From NCBI GenBank assembly GCA_963575745.1, contig CAUYUJ010016341.1, positions 123,923-156,422 on the forward strand: DNA of 32,500 bases. Reading direction: 5' to 3'. Below the pieces are notes generated by a model. The model made no database searches and was not told the DNA's origin. It worked only from the letters and a program-made list of their open reading frames with translations. Positions 1-10,814 of the stretch are shown piece by piece. How positions within the stretch are numbered: the first letter of the stretch is position 1; every line of letters begins with the position of its first letter. Source of the stretch: Prorocentrum cordatum. Taxonomy: Eukaryota > Sar > Dinophyceae > Prorocentrales > Prorocentraceae. Both the position numbers and the translations under genes were made by a program.

Positions 1-250
1 TTCCAATGCGATCTCAATAGGAAGGAATCCGATTGAATCCCGATAGGATCCAACGGGAACCCAAAACGGTGCCAATGGGAAAGAACCTTATCGGGTTCGG
101 CTCGGATTCTAGTGGGACTCCAATATGACCCGCCGACAGCGCCAACAGGAAGGAATCCCATGAATGCTTCGGTTAGGAATGCCATCGGATTCGAACGGGA
201 AGAGGATTCCGAGTACGACGGAATCCGAAAGCAATCCATCAATGTTCTGA
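1..250. repeat. Degenerate GGAATCC-type minisatellite
   Basis: Short words such as GGAATCC, GGATTC and CCAATGGGAA recur every 20-35 bases with many substitutions. This looks like an old tandem array that has decayed. No reading frame here looks coding. Confidence 0.45.
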
Positions 251-599
251 AGACGTCATTCGCATCTCGCATTTCGCAATTGTAGCAGCCTCCGCGGCGC
301 GCGCGCCGGCGACCCCCGGCGCCTGTTCCGCGGACGCTGCAGCTCAGAGCTGCCTGGCGTGAGCAGGTCGGAGTCTTGCAGCCGACGACGGACAGGCGGT
401 GGTGTCACACACCCCTTCCCCCCCCATGCTGGTTCCAGGGCAAGCAGGAGCAGGCCGCCCGCAACTAGCCGCTCTTCCCGCGGAACCGGGAAGCGCCGCT
501 CGCCGGAGTCACGGGCCGCAACACTCACGCGCACGGCTACCTCCGAACACCCGCTGACGCCCCCGCACCCCCCGCCCCGGCGCTCAGTCCTCCTCCAGG

Positions 600-1900
600 C
601 ATAAAGCCAGGTGAAGCGACATGGCGACGCCATGGACGACGAGCGGGCCCCGGCTAGGCTAAGGAGGGCGGCGCAGGAGACCAGGCACAACCTCCCATCG
701 GAGGGGGCCAAAGGGAAAGCGGCCCCGAGGGTTGTTGTATGTCAATCAGGCGGAGAACCTGGTGCCAACACTGGATGCCCCCGAGGCAGGGCCTGGCCAA
801 AGGGGGGGGGAACAGAAGAGGGGAGGGGGGGCTACAGGCCGTCCCCAGGGCGAGACGCTCGGGACGTAGCTAAGCGTTCCGCATCCCGCCTGCGAGGCAG
901 AGGGGACGCTGCTGTGCACCAAGACGGCGAGCACGCAAGAGGGAGATGCCACAACGCAAGGGGGGAGGAGGAGGACCCCCCCTCCTGCGGGGCAAAAGCA
1001 GAAGGGCCACCCCGCGTCGGCGAGGCCACTACGGCGCGCATCGTGGACTGTGAGGCGCGGGGGCTGGAGACTCGACGGGCCGCCCGCGCGGCCGTGGGAG
1101 AAAACCCGCCACCCTACCAGGAAAACTTTCCTCTCCCGCTCGTCGACGTCGGACAGCGAGGTGGCCAAAGCAGGACAAGTGCGGAGCATGGCAGCTGGAC
1201 AGCGCCCTTGGGCCCGACACGACCGACCGCATCACGACTGTGAAGCAGCAGCTCAGAGACCGAGGGACCCGCCCAAGGCCGCATCGCGACTGTGAAGCAC
1301 GAGCCGGAGGCAACACGGACGGGGCAGAGAATGCGGCGCATTCTAAATGCCGAATCGACGAAAGGCTCAGTTGTTTTTCCCCACGCTTCGCGCAACCAGG
1401 CGGTGTTACGGGCCGCGCCGCTAACTCGTCAAACTACCTCCGCAGGCCTGCCGACGTCCACCGGCCCCCAAGGAACCCCGCTTTCCCCGGCCACTCAGCC
1501 AGGTGAAGCGCAAGGCAAGCCTGGGGACGACGAGAGGACCCCAGCAGACTCGTGGGAGGACCGACTAGCGGACCAGGCACAACCTCAAAGGGCAGGGGAC
1601 CGTGAAACAGCGACGCCACTGCGGGGGACCCCGCGGTGAAACCTGGCCGAAGGAGAGGGGGACAACGCGAGGGGGGGGGGCAAGACGAGCTGTCCCACGG
1701 CCTGAGGCAAGGGACCAAACGAAAACTCCGCACCCCGATTGCGAAGCGGAGGGGCACTTAGCAGCAGGCGCCAGAAAGTGAGCGCGGGGCGGGGCCCAAG
1801 AGAAGGGAAACAACGCAGCACTAGTTTAAAGCGGAGGGACCACCCCGTGGCGGCCAGGCCAGCGCGCAACACGATTGTGAAGCACGAGAGCGTTAGACCT
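600..1900. repeat. Degenerate long-unit repeat region with CGACTGTGAAGC motif
   Basis: The motif CGACTGTGAAGC and close variants recur near 1046, 1236, 1288, 1736 and 1873. CCAGGTGAAGCG recurs near 609 and 1499. The intervening sequence shares words such as GACCGAGGGACC. It reads as a diverged repeat region with units of uneven length. Long open frames exist on both strands, as expected at this GC content, but none has consistent codon bias. I do not call a gene. Confidence 0.35.
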
Positions 1901-1959
1901 GGTGGGCCGCCCGCGCGGCAGAGGGAAACTCCGTCACCTAGCCCGCGACGGAAGAGGAG

Positions 1960-2087
1960 GATGAGGAGGAGGAGGAGGAGGAGGAGGAGGAGGAGGAAGA
2001 GGCGGAGGAGGAGGAAGAGGAGGAGGAGGAGGAAGAGGAGGAGGAGGAGGAGGAGGAGGAGGAGGAGGAAGACGAGGAGATGGAAGA
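1960..2087. repeat. (GGA)n microsatellite
   Basis: This is a near-pure trinucleotide tract, GGA on the plus strand with occasional GAA and GCG interruptions. The poly-Arg, poly-Glu and poly-Ser frames across it are products of the repeat. Confidence 0.9.
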
Positions 2088-2462
2088 CCGGGAACATCGA
2101 TGAATGGCTCTACCTGTAAAAACTACGTGCTGGATACGAGGGCGGGAGCATCTAGTATCTCCGAACAAAAGCTGGAGCAGCAATGCTCGCGGGGACTCCC
2201 TGGAAACAATTCCTGGCGCTCCCGGCCGACCACGGGGCAGGCACTCAACGCGTGACGCACTGAAACCCCGCGGCGCCCGCGGGCCCTGCAGCGGCGCAGG
2301 AGCATGGGGTGCTCTTTGCGTGTGCACAGGAATAATCAAGTGGCCACCCTTGAGGAAATGTATGGAGTTTTCGTGGCTCTTGGAATGTCGCTGGAATGCT
2401 GATCCGTGCAACTCTCCCTTGAAAACCTCCTGCCAGGGAGCGAAGCCTTCGCAATTTTTGCA

Positions 2463-2640
2463 ACTTCCACCGGGGAGGGAGCCCTTTCACCGGGGAGCAA
2501 GCCCTTTCACCAAGGAGCAAGTCTCTCGCCCCACCCCCCCTTCCGCTCTTGCGGAGCAGCCATCGCCCTGCACGGCACTGTCATTAAAGCAGCACGGGCA
2601 ATAGGCCCAGAGAGAGAGAGAGAGAGAGAGAGAGCGCAAG
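2463..2640. repeat. 20-bp minisatellite followed by (AG)n
   Basis: About three units of a 20-bp word (CCGGGGAGCAAGCCCTTTCA and variants) lie at 2468-2525. A dinucleotide AG tract follows at about 2611-2633. Confidence 0.65.
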
Positions 2641-3009
2641 AGGGAGAGAATGCCACGCGGGCTGCGAACTGCATGCCAGCGCTCTGGAGTCTGGAGACCT
2701 TTTGAGGCCTCAGGAGGCCGTCCGAAGCAGATGCATTGACGCATCGGTGACGTTGGCATGGGGAAAGAAAGTTGAGCGACGGATCGCGCCGCATCTCCAA
2801 CGGGCCCCATACAGGCGGCCCGAACATCTTGACGCGCAAAAACGTACTGACGAGGGGTGCGCTCTCCCCACCCCTCCTCCTCCCCAACTCCCCGACGCCG
2901 TGACCGCTTCAGAGCTCTCGGGACCCCTCCCCCCGGGGCCGCTTTGTCACTCCGCCGCGCTTGACGGCCCCCGAGGCTGGTTGAGGGCCCCAGGAGTGTG
3001 AGAGTGGCC

Positions 3010-3168
3010 CGGTGCTCATCGACCAGCTGCTGTGAGGGGTCACAGGGAGCTCCCGCGCCCCCCCAAAATGCTTATCGACCAGCCACTGCTGTGAGGGGCC
3101 TCAGGGAGCTCCCGCGCTCCCCCCCCACTAGGTGCTTATCGACCAGCTACTGTGAGGGGCCACGCGGG
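3010..3168. repeat. Tandem repeat, three units of about 58-63 bp
   Basis: Each unit starts with a variant of GTGCTTATCGACCAGC, followed by CTGTGAGGGGCC and, in the first two units, GGGAGCTCCCGCG. Units begin near 3012, 3067 and 3131. The third breaks off after its first half. Confidence 0.75.
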
Positions 3169-3689
3169 GCGCACACACCTTCCGTCGCGATGCTGTGCAC
3201 GGTGCGACGGGTTCCGGGTCCGCCTCGCTCTCCCGGCCACCGCGCGCGGTCGCGAGGTGCCCGCGGGTCATCCTCGGGTCATCCTCGGGCACGTCTGGCG
3301 TCCGTTTGCCGCGGTTTGCCCCTGATCGATGGCACGGACCCGAGCCAGCCGCAGTGAGCAACGACTGGCCACAGAGCATTGTGACAACCCTCAACGTTAG
3401 GCGCAGTGCGCCAATCCACGTCGGAATCAGCAAGCCCTCCTCGATCGTCCCTCGCTCCTCCTCCACCTGTGAACTCCCAGTGATTGTCTGAACTGCTCTA
3501 GCGACGTGGAGACAATAATCGTCTGGACCACATGGCAACCAACGAAGCTGTTCAAATCCTGGTGCACCCCACCAAGCACCCAAAACGACCCTACAGAACC
3601 CTGGTAAAGCCCATTGGAGGAATCTCTGCTGTCGTCGCCTCTTCCTCCCTCCCTCCCCCCGTACTCCCTCAGATGCACAATAAGTGTCT

Positions 3690-3802
3690 AAAGGACTTCT
3701 CGGATCGGCGCTGGGCCCTCCTTTGGGGCCGCCCCTTGCGCGCTCCGCGCGCCATGGAGGGGAGTCCAACGCCGATCCAAAACATCCGCGCGGACCTCTG
3801 AA
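3690..3802. repeat. GC-rich foldback element, copy 1
   Basis: The two arms (left CTCGGATCGGCGCTGGGCCC; right GGAGTCCAACGCCGATCC and onward to CCGCGCGGACCTC) are inverted copies around a palindromic core GCGCGCTCCGCGCGC. The same architecture recurs at about 17.3 kb and 31.3 kb, with a partial copy at 14.84 kb. It is probably a non-autonomous inverted-repeat mobile element. Confidence 0.6.
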
Positions 3803-3989
3803 GGCTCCGTGAATTTTACGCAGCGTGTTCTTCGATTCTTTCCCTTCCATCCCCCCCCAAATCCCTCCTTCTTCTTCGACCAACCACCAGGGAGGGATGC
3901 AGCCCCCCATCAGGGCACGGCGCGAGACAGGTCGAGGCACAATCTTGCAGGTGGCGCACCACCTGTAGCCGTTGTCGCGCAGCTCCTGG

Positions 3990-4250
3990 GCGTCTTCCTC
4001 CTCCTCCTCGTGCTCTTTGCTACTTTCGTTCTTCCCCTTCCCTTCCTCCTCCTCCTCCTTTTCCCCCTCCTCTTCCCTCTTCTTCTCCTCCTCTCCATCT
4101 CCTCCTGCTGCTCCTTTTCGCCCTCCTATTTCTCCGCCTTCCGGTGTCAAGGCTCGGACCTGATTTTGTGGATGTCCGTTCCGTCCCGATCCTCCCTCCG
4201 CCTCCACCCTCCTCTTTCTCCTCCTCCCCCCGCTGCTCCTCCCTCGGACC
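3990..4250. repeat. (CCT)n-rich microsatellite
   Basis: A pyrimidine-rich plus-strand tract of CCT, CTT and CTC triplets, with short non-repeat gaps at about 4145-4190. Open frames on both strands are low-complexity shadows. Confidence 0.8.
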
Positions 4251-4379
4251 AGGGCGAGTTGATACGACGGCAGCTAAAAATCGGTCCCCAGGCCCCTCTC
4301 GGGGTCCAAGCGCACAAGTTTTCTGGGCTGCGTCCAGCTGTGGCGACGAGAGGGCCCCGCCGAAGGCAAGCGAAAATTG

Positions 4380-4560
4380 CCTCAACTCGCCCTCCACCAC
4401 CCTTCTGCTTCTCCTCCTCCTTCTCCTCCTCTTCCTCCTCATCCTACCTCCTCCTCCTCCCAGTATATTGCCCCCCCCCCCCCCCCCCACCCCCACCCCC
4501 CCCCCCCCCCCCTCACCCTCCTTCTCCTCCTGCCTCGCCTCTCCTGCTACTCCTGCCTCC
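4380..4560. repeat. (CCT)n with homopolymer C runs
   Basis: CCT triplets surround two long C runs near 4469-4515. Homopolymers of this length are prone to sequencing and assembly length errors, so frames across them should not be trusted. Confidence 0.85.
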
Positions 4561-4689
4561 AGTCCCCCCACCTGCGAGCTCCGATCCTGGTCAAGAGTGG
4601 ACAAAACCCAATAACCCCTCAGAGCCTCACGATTCCCGTGACCTCTTCCTTTTCGAGCGTTTTGCCTATTGGGTGGGAGCAAAATCAAT

Positions 4690-4966
4690 CGGGGAGAGGA
4701 GCGAGGAGGAGGACGAGGGACGAGGAGGAGGAGGGGCAGGAGGAGGGAGGAGGAGGGAGGGGAGGAGGACGAGGACGAGGCCAGGAGTCCGAGGAGGAAG
4801 GAGGAGGAGGAGTAGGAGGAGGAGAAGGAGGAGGAGGAGGAGCGGAGGAGGAGGAGGAAGGGAAAAGAGGAGGAAGGAGGAGCGAGGAGGAGGAGGAACG
4901 AAGGAGGAAGGAGGAGGAGGGAGGAGGAGGAGGAGGAGGAGGAGGAGGAGGAGGAAGAGGCAGGTG
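4690..4966. repeat. (GGA)n microsatellite, polarity opposite to the preceding block
   Basis: A purine-rich GGA tract lies only about 130 bases after the CCT block. The pair can fold back on itself as a long imperfect hairpin. Confidence 0.85.
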
Positions 4967-5119
4967 GGGAAAAAAATTCACCCTCCCCGATGCATACTTC
5001 GGGGCCCCGGGGAAAACCCTCCAGAGGCTCCTGGCCTATTTCGGGGTCGCTAGCCCTGCAGGCCCTCGATTGCCTGGGTGAGAATCCCCCCCCCCCCCGG
5101 ATCACCACCGGCGACACGC

Positions 5120-5312
5120 CCGACTCCTCCTCCTCCTCTCACTCTCCTCCCTCTCCTCCTCATCCTCCTCCTCCTCCTTTCCTCCTTCCCCCTTCCCCCT
5201 CCCCCACTCTCCCCCTCCCCCTCCCTCCCCCTCCTACTCCTCGGTCCTCCTTCTCCTCCTCCTCCCTCCTTCCTCTCCTCCTCCTCCTCCTCCCGCCCCC
5301 CCTCTCGTCTCT
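5120..5312. repeat. (CCT)n microsatellite
   Basis: A pyrimidine tract of CCT with CCC and CTC variants. Together with 4690-4966 it forms another GGA-to-CCT polarity switch. Confidence 0.85.
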
Positions 5313-5344
5313 GGAGGCTGCCCAAGAGGGTGCGAGTAGCTGGG

Positions 5345-5505
5345 GTCAGAAGATGGCGCCGCATCGCCGATGTATCGGCGATGCGCCAGCTACGCCGGGA
5401 TGAATGAGGTCGGGCTCCGCATCACGCTGCGCGGCCGACGCACCGCCGATGCAGGCGTGATCCTCCGAAACCATCTGCTCGGATCCCGTCTGGGCTGGGC
5501 GGCCC
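5345..5505. mobile_element. Diverged GATGC/GATGGGGTCGGAG-family TIR element
   Basis: The core words GCCGCATCGCCGATG, ATCGGCGATGCG, GTCGGGCTCCGCATC and GATCCTCCGA appear in the same order as in the better copies at 13.7, 15.35 and 17.8 kb. The outer arms are diverged (GAAACCATCTGCTCGGATCCC on the right). Confidence 0.45.
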
Positions 5506-5591
5506 TCGAGATCCGACGTCACGAAGCATTGCAACACTGTACAAGCCTCTCGACTACAACCCCGGGCACCGTCTTTCTGCTGCATGTTTCG

Positions 5592-5803
5592 AACCAGATT
5601 TCGGCGGCGAGCCCGGGAGGGGAAGTGAGAAGGAGAAGGCCTTCTCGGAAGGCTCGGAAGTCCCCCGGCCTTCTGAGAAGTTTTCCAAGCCTTCCCCGAA
5701 GACACAGCAGACTTCTCACAGGCGCGAGGGCTTCTGAGAAGTCCCGCCGCCTTCTGAGAAGGCCTTCTCCTTCTCACTTCCCCCCCTCGCTCGCCGCCGA
5801 AGA
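5592..5803. mobile_element. GAAGTGAGAAGG foldback element
   Basis: Inverted ends of about 45 bp: CGGCGGCGAG then GAAGTGAGAAGGAGAAGG on the left, and CCTTCTCCTTCTCACTTC then CTCGCCGCCG on the right. The interior is further repeats of CTTCTGAGAAG. A related copy lies at 19.99-20.15 kb. No coding capacity; probably a non-autonomous element. Confidence 0.6.
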
Positions 5804-6018
5804 TCGACCCCGTCCCCAGGTCCGAAGCAAGGCCAACTTGCCCGTGATGTTTCCACAGCGTGGGCCCTCGAAGGCCCGACCCCGACAACTTCCCCGGGAC
5901 TGGCTTCTCATCCCGAGCCGACTCGTGAGGACCGGCACTGGCGCCCCTCGAGGGGCCCTGGAGGCTACGAGTGGCGAGAAGAACTCCGTCATGACTTTCT
6001 CACGCACGGGGCGAGGAA

Positions 6019-6292
6019 ACCTCGGAGGAGGAGGAGGGAGGATGCGAGAGGAGGAGGAGGAGAAGGAGGAGGATGAGGAGGAGGAGGAGGAGGAGGAGAA
6101 GGAGGAGGAGGAGGAGGAGGAGGGGGAGAGGGGAAATGAGGAGGAGAAGGAGAAGGGAAAGGATGAGGATGAGGATGAGATGAGGAGAGGAGGAGGGGAG
6201 GAGAGGACGAGGAGGCTGAGGAGGAGGTAGGAGGAGGAGGAGAGCAGGAGGAGGGAGGAGGAGGAGGAGGAGGAAGGAAAAGGACAGACAAA
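6019..6292. repeat. (GGA)n microsatellite
   Basis: A GGA tract with GAT and GAA interruptions. The acidic low-complexity frame through it arises from the repeat. The stretch 6293-6465 after it holds nothing I can support. Confidence 0.85.
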
Positions 6293-6465
6293 CAGGATGG
6301 TGGCAGGCCAGCGCAGAGGCGATAGGAGAAGAGCGGCAAGGTTGGAGGCCTGCAACACCGCGTCGAGCAAACGGGGCCAGGGCGAGCGGAGCCGCCTCTC
6401 TTAAGAGGAGGTGGCCTTTCGGAAGCCAGCGGCCGCCTGGACCATCCTGCTCCCCACACGCTCGA

Positions 6466-6535
6466 AGGCTCCTCCTCCTCCTCCTCCGCCTCCGCCTCCG
6501 CCTCCGCCTCCTCCTCCTCCTCCTCCTCCGCCAGA
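6466..6535. repeat. (CCT/CCG)n microsatellite
   Basis: Short tract of CCT with an internal CCG run, opposite in polarity to the GGA tract at 6019-6292. The stretch 6536-7027 contains a short duplicated word (TTTCCGTGAGG and GCACCCGCTG, near 6775-6825) and no supported gene. Confidence 0.75.
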
Positions 6536-7027
6536 GTGAGCACGCGAGGCGAGGATGCAAAACCCCTGGGGCCCCCAGTATCCGCGGGAGCCGTCGTGCC
6601 GCACATGGCAGGGAGGGGCTGGGCAGGCAAGGGTGCACGGACAGCCCTCATATCAAGCACAGCTGATACAGGCGGCAACACAAGAAGTCTGGCGGCACGC
6701 TCGATGATGGCCTTTCGGCTTCAAGGGGTACCCTGTCTTCTGTGGGCCCCCGGGGGCCGTTGGGGGATGAGCACTTTCCGTGAGGAGGCACCCGCTGCAA
6801 TTTCCGTGAGGCACCCGCTGGCACTCGGGTGTCTTGTCTGACGTGCCTCCTGTGGGGGGGCAAACATCTACCCATATAACCATACTCCTCGGACCTCTCC
6901 CCTCGGGCATTCAGGCCAGAATCTCGAGGAGACTCGGTACCTTCTCCTCCTCCGATGCTGCGCCGCATTCGGGGGCATCCTCGGGCCTCCGTCGGGCCAT
7001 CTCGGGCCCACCCTCGAGATCTTCTGT

Positions 7028-7298
7028 ATCCTCCTCCTCCTCCTCCTCCTCCTCCTCCCTCCCCCTCACCTCTCCCTCCTCCCCCCTCCTATCCTCCCTC
7101 CTCCTCCGCTTCCTCCCCTACTCCTCCTCCCCTCCTCATCTCTCCTCCTCTCCTCCTCCTCCTCCTCCTTACCCCCTCCTCCTGTCCTCCGGCTCCTCCT
7201 CGTCCTCATCCTCCTCCTCCCGCCTCCTCCTCCTCCTCTGCCTGCCCGCCTCCTCCTCCTCCTCCTCCTCCTCGTCCTCCTCCTCCTGGTGGCCGATC
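7028..7298. repeat. (CCT)n microsatellite
   Basis: Pyrimidine-rich plus-strand tract broken by occasional CGT, CAT and TAC triplets. Confidence 0.85.
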
Positions 7299-7344
7299 CT
7301 GGTCCTGGACCCCTTTTGCTCGTTGCTATAACAGACGCCGAAGG

Positions 7345-7435
7345 CACGGCGCGGAGGATTCAGCGCCGCCCGCGCTGCAGCCCGCCGCACTCGCAGCTGC
7401 GGCGAGGGCGCCAGGCGCAGCGGCTGGGCGGGACA
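7345..7435 (-). CDS. Possible short exon, minus strand (weak)
   Basis: After a CGCCCAG acceptor-like site at about 7433, one minus-strand frame reads roughly PLRLAPSPQLRVRRAAARA, and about 18 of 21 codons end in G or C. The same bases also give an Ala-rich plus-strand frame of similar quality, so strand choice is uncertain. No product can be named. If real, it could be a downstream exon of the minus-strand gene at 10.6-15.7 kb, which is inference from strand only. Confidence 0.15.
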
Positions 7436-7526
7436 AGCAGAAGCGCAGCCAGCTCGGGGCAGTAGGGCGGCCACCGATGGGGGAGAGGAGGGGAAATGGC
7501 GGTGGGGTGGTGGTCACGGAAAAGAA

Positions 7527-7635
7527 GATGATGAGGAGATGAAGATGAAGATGAAGATGATGATGATGCTGCTGCTGATGATGCTGATGCTGATGCTGAT
7601 GCTGATGCTGCTGCTGCTGATGATGATGCTGCTGC

Positions 7636-7668
<33 letters not shown>

Positions 7669-7716
7669 GGAGGAGGAGGAGGAGGAGGAGGAGGAGGAGG
7701 AGGAGGAGGAGAGGAG
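7527..7716. repeat. Compound (GAT)n(GCT)n(GAG)n microsatellite
   Basis: Blocks of GAT, then alternating GCT and GAT, a pure GAT run at about 7635-7668, then (GAG)n. The poly-Met, poly-His and poly-Ile frames are shadows. Confidence 0.9.
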
Positions 7717-7888
7717 GGGTTATCAGCAAGGAGGGAGGAGCGCAGGTGCAGGAGGACCATGGGATGTGGAGCGCTCGGCACGGCGGGTGCTTCCCTGTGT
7801 CCGCGCCGCGGCGCAAGCGAAGGAACCGGGCAAGAAGGAACCTGATGAGGAGGGGAGGCAATGAGATGATGGGGAGGACCTGAGGCGG

Positions 7889-8215
7889 ATGAGCAACAGG
7901 GAGGAGGCGGAGAGGCATCACGGAGGAGGCGGAGGCACAGGCAGGAGAGGGTGGAGCATGGACGAGGACGGGCATGTGATGAGCAGCACCAGCACGGAAA
8001 AGCAGGACGGCGGGGCGGCGGCGGGGGCCGGACGGCCTTGCGACGGTGTGAGGGGCCAATGGGGTGCTCACGCGCGGCCCCAAGAGTACGCCTGCTGCCT
8101 GGGCAGCCCGGCCAGGCTCGGCAGCGAGCAGGAGCGGTCCTGCACGGGGCGGGGGGGAGCTCGGCCTGGGTGCGACAGAGGGGGGCGTTCGTGGATCGCC
8201 CCTCCACCTTTTTAC
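7889..8215 (+). CDS. Possible plus-strand exon, unknown product (weak)
   Basis: A plus-strand frame is open from an ATG at 7889 for about 110 codons before it runs into the CCT tract. It has high third-position GC throughout, especially 8070-8150, where it contains ARPQEYACCLGSPARLGSEQ. The amino-acid mix is not purely repeat-derived. The opposite strand is also open here, so the call rests only on codon bias. No family recognised. Confidence 0.2.
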
Positions 8216-8503
8216 TCCTCACTCTGTCCTCCTCCTCCCTCCATCCCTCATCCTCATCCTCCTCCATAACTCCTCCTGCCTCCTCCTCCTCCTCCTCCTC
8301 CTCCCCTCCTCCCTCCTCCCTACCTCCCCTCCCTCCCTCCCCTCCCTCCTCCTGCTCCCCTCCTCCTCCTCCTCTTCCCCTCCTATCATCCGCCTCCCTC
8401 ATCCTCCTCCTCCTCCTCCCTCATCCCTACTCCTCCCTCCTCATCCTCATCCTTCCTCACTCCTCCTCCTCCTCCTCCCTCCTCCTCCTCCTCCCTTTCC
8501 TAA
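8216..8503. repeat. (CCT)n microsatellite
   Basis: Long pyrimidine tract with CAT and CCC interruptions. Confidence 0.85.
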
Positions 8504-9127
8504 ACAAAAAAACGCCCTCCCTGTCGCGCCCTCGGGCGTGTCGGTAGGGCGGCCCGGGCGTGTCGCCTGAGACTTCCTCATCGCATATGGTCCTGAAGCT
8601 GGACGGTTGCAAGTGCTACGCGGACGGAAACGGGTCGTCTTCGACATGGGGTTCTGGCCTTGATGCCGCGCGCATTTGTCTTCAACCTGGCCGCGTGTAC
8701 AAGGAAGGAGGAGGGCCGTGTTCAACATGGGGCGCGCTGGCGACTCTCATGACCGTAGCGATCAGACTGTGGACCATATGTAACACATGCATGGATGGAG
8801 GGTGTCTCCTTGTGCTGGGGCTACCGCTTTAGCCTTCCTCCCGCGAGTGTCGTAACCATCAGTGTAAACATGTGTATTACTCAGTTACACGGATTAAACA
8901 GGTTGCAGCTCATTTCAGAGTGGGGCTCTCGTTGTCCACATCGTTCAATGTATGATAATGGTTTTGGGCATTGCGTACAACTACCTAGACAGAAGCAAGA
9001 CAAGCTCCACTTCCAACGGGACTCTCGCCTGAATGGTCTGCCCATCGGGTGCCCATCGTTTGAATCATGCTTACAAGGTCATATCACAAGGAACTTGAGA
9101 CGGGAAGGTGTTTTGCCCATTTGCGCT
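8504..9127. other. No feature recognised
   Basis: Less repetitive sequence of lower GC. GACATGGGG-type and TTCAACATGGGG-type words recur at about 8640 and 8718. A plus-strand frame is open from 8795 into the following CCT tract, but it lacks the third-position GC bias of the better exons. I cannot support a gene. Confidence 0.4.
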
Positions 9128-9540
9128 GGTCCCTCCTCCTCCACCTATTCTCCTGCCTTTCCTCGTCCTCCTCTCACCTCTTCATGCTCCGCATCTTTGT
9201 TATACTTCTTCCTCTCCACCTGCTCCTTCTCCTCCTCCTCCTCCTCCTCCTCCTCCTCCTCCTTCCCCTCCTCCCCCTCCTCCTCCTCCTCCTCCTCCTC
9301 CTCATCTCCTCCTCCTCCTCACCCTCTCTTCCTTTTTCCGCCCAGCCCAGGTCCTCTCCCTCCTCTCTCCTCTTCCTCCTCCTCCTCCTCCCTCTCTCAC
9401 TTCCCCCCTCCTCCTCCCCTCCTCCTCTTTTCCCCTCCTCCTCCTCCCCTCCTCTTCCTCCTCCTCTCCTACTCCTCCTCCCCCTCCTTCTCTCTCCTCT
9501 ACCCTCCCCCACCTTCTCCTCACCTCTCATCCTGCCCCCC
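9128..9540. repeat. (CCT)n microsatellite, about 0.4 kb
   Basis: A long tract of CCT triplets with CCC, CTC and CAT variants. All long open frames here are low complexity and are discarded. Confidence 0.9.
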
Positions 9541-9637
9541 CTGTTTCGCCCTCCCGAGGAGCTCCCGGCCCCTTCGCCAGCAAATGCTTCTGTGTGTATG
9601 TGTGTGTGGGGATGCGTAACGGAGGTCAGGACACCGC

Positions 9638-9762
9638 AATGCGGGTGCAACTAACGGCACGTGTGTTCCCTTTCTCAGCTTCGTCGGAACTTGCTCTGAG
9701 TTTTAGCGCGTCGTCCATATTATCAGTCATACTTCCCTTGCTTGTTAGTTGTCCCAGCCAAC
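9638..9762 (-). CDS. Possible terminal exon, minus strand (weak)
   Basis: A minus-strand frame reads through MTDNMDDALKLRASSDEAEK and ends at a TGA near 9638. The composition is mixed, acidic and helical, which does not look repeat-derived. Third-position GC is only moderate. It lies downstream of model A on the same strand, so it could be a last exon, but no splice path was established. Confidence 0.22.
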
Positions 9763-9854
9763 CCCAAGAGGGCCCACAGGAGGTCGCCCTGATGCTTCCA
9801 GGAAGAAGCGACCAGGCGGCCCCCGAATGAGCCACTGCTGGTGGCTGGCTGAGC

Positions 9855-10175
9855 TAGTCTCCAGCTTCAATTTGACTGGCGCCCCCCCCTTGTTTCACGA
9901 GTGCTGTTTCACATTTTTTCTCATCGGCTACACGCAAGCATGACCCTAGGCAAGAGTGACCTTTGGTGCGCGGAGCAAGGGGACGCAAAGTGGCCAAATC
10001 CAAACGCACAACGAACCGCTATCGCATGGCGCTGTCGCCCACTCTGCTGGCGCGCGGGAGCGCGCTGGCGGAATGGGCGGGGCTGGAGGCTGTGTGGGTT
10101 GATCCCCAGCTTCGATTTGACTTGCGGCTCCCCCTTGTTTCACGCGTGTTGCTTCCATTTCTCTTCTCAAGATGC
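9855..10175. repeat. Pair of about 65-bp direct repeats
   Basis: CCAGCTTCAATTTGACTGGC followed by TTGTTTCACGAGTGCTG (9861-9920) recurs as CCAGCTTCGATTTGACTTGC followed by TTGTTTCACGCGTGTTG (10,107-10,165). Between them lies CCTTTGGTGCGCGG, a word shared with the inverted element at 20.26-20.36 kb. Confidence 0.55.
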
Positions 10176-10423
10176 AACGCCCCCAAACGGCATCATCATG
10201 AACCTCCGGGCCGCGCGGATTCCTTTCATCAAAGCCGGCTTCTCATCCTGAACTGTTTCTTTACGGCCCCGGCCCCAGCTGCCGACACGGATGCAACATG
10301 TCCGTCCTGAGCCCCTTAAGATGCGTTCGAGGTCTGGGACCGCGACGCAACCGAACCGGTCGCACCGTAGTGAGGGGGAACGTCAGGGGGGAAATGGCTC
10401 AGAGGGTGCAACGTTCGGGGGCG

Positions 10424-10611
10424 CGCAAGCATGGATTAGCCATCCACGGATCTGGCGCGCGGTCGCCAAATCCATGGATCGGGGGAGGTGCCCTCCCCAA
10501 CCTGCGGCCGGTGCCGCCTCGTTCGGCGGCGGAGCTCCGCGACTTCCCACGGAAGCGGGACCCGTCGCTAATCCACGCCCCCTGGATCCATGTTTGCGAT
10601 TGCCTGGAGCA
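10424..10611. mobile_element. 188-bp dispersed repeat, copy 1
   Basis: Nearly base-for-base related to 18,214-18,401, including CGCGCGGTCGCCAAATCCAT and GGTGCCCTCCCCAACCTGCG. The ends are weakly inverted (CAAGCATGGATTAGC versus GGATCCATGTTTGCG). It lies in or beside the intron after the 10,633-10,743 exon. Probably a short non-autonomous element. Confidence 0.7.
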
Positions 10612-10632
10612 TCGAGCTGGGATCGGCGATAC

Positions 10633-10743
10633 GTCGCCAGTAGATCGGCGCTGCCGCCCCGGTGGCGCGCAGGAGCGCGCGCGCCGGCGGGGCGGCTGGG
10701 CGCCCCGACCGAAGACTCGTAGTGCGGACCCCCTGCGAAGCAT
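10633..10743 (-). CDS. Model A exon 7 (inferred), unknown product
   Basis: Inferred exon, 111 nt. The acceptor is GCACGCAG at 10,744 and a GT donor follows at 10,632-10,631. Its first two bases complete a codon with the single base left by the exon at 11,051-11,084. The frame reads ASQGVRTTSLRSGRPAAPPA and then RALLRATGAAAPIYW, with most codons ending in G or C. A GC donor after 10,594 would give a slightly longer exon. The Ala/Arg/Pro-rich content gives no family. The gene presumably continues to lower coordinates, where I could not extend it. Confidence 0.35.
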
Positions 10744-10814
10744 CTGCGTGCACGCCGTCTGCCGCTCTTCCATCCTTACACTCGCGGTAATTGGCCCAGA
10801 TGTGCTACCCATCT

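Noticed and set aside
3128-4207. Minus-strand frame of about 360 codons with an acidic lysine/glutamate-rich segment
   Set aside because: The acidic part is the CCT tract read in reverse and the rest overlaps the foldback element at 3.69 kb. No consistent codon bias.
7539-7883. Poly-Met/poly-Leu protein from 7,539
   Set aside because: Pure translation of the GAT/GCT repeat.
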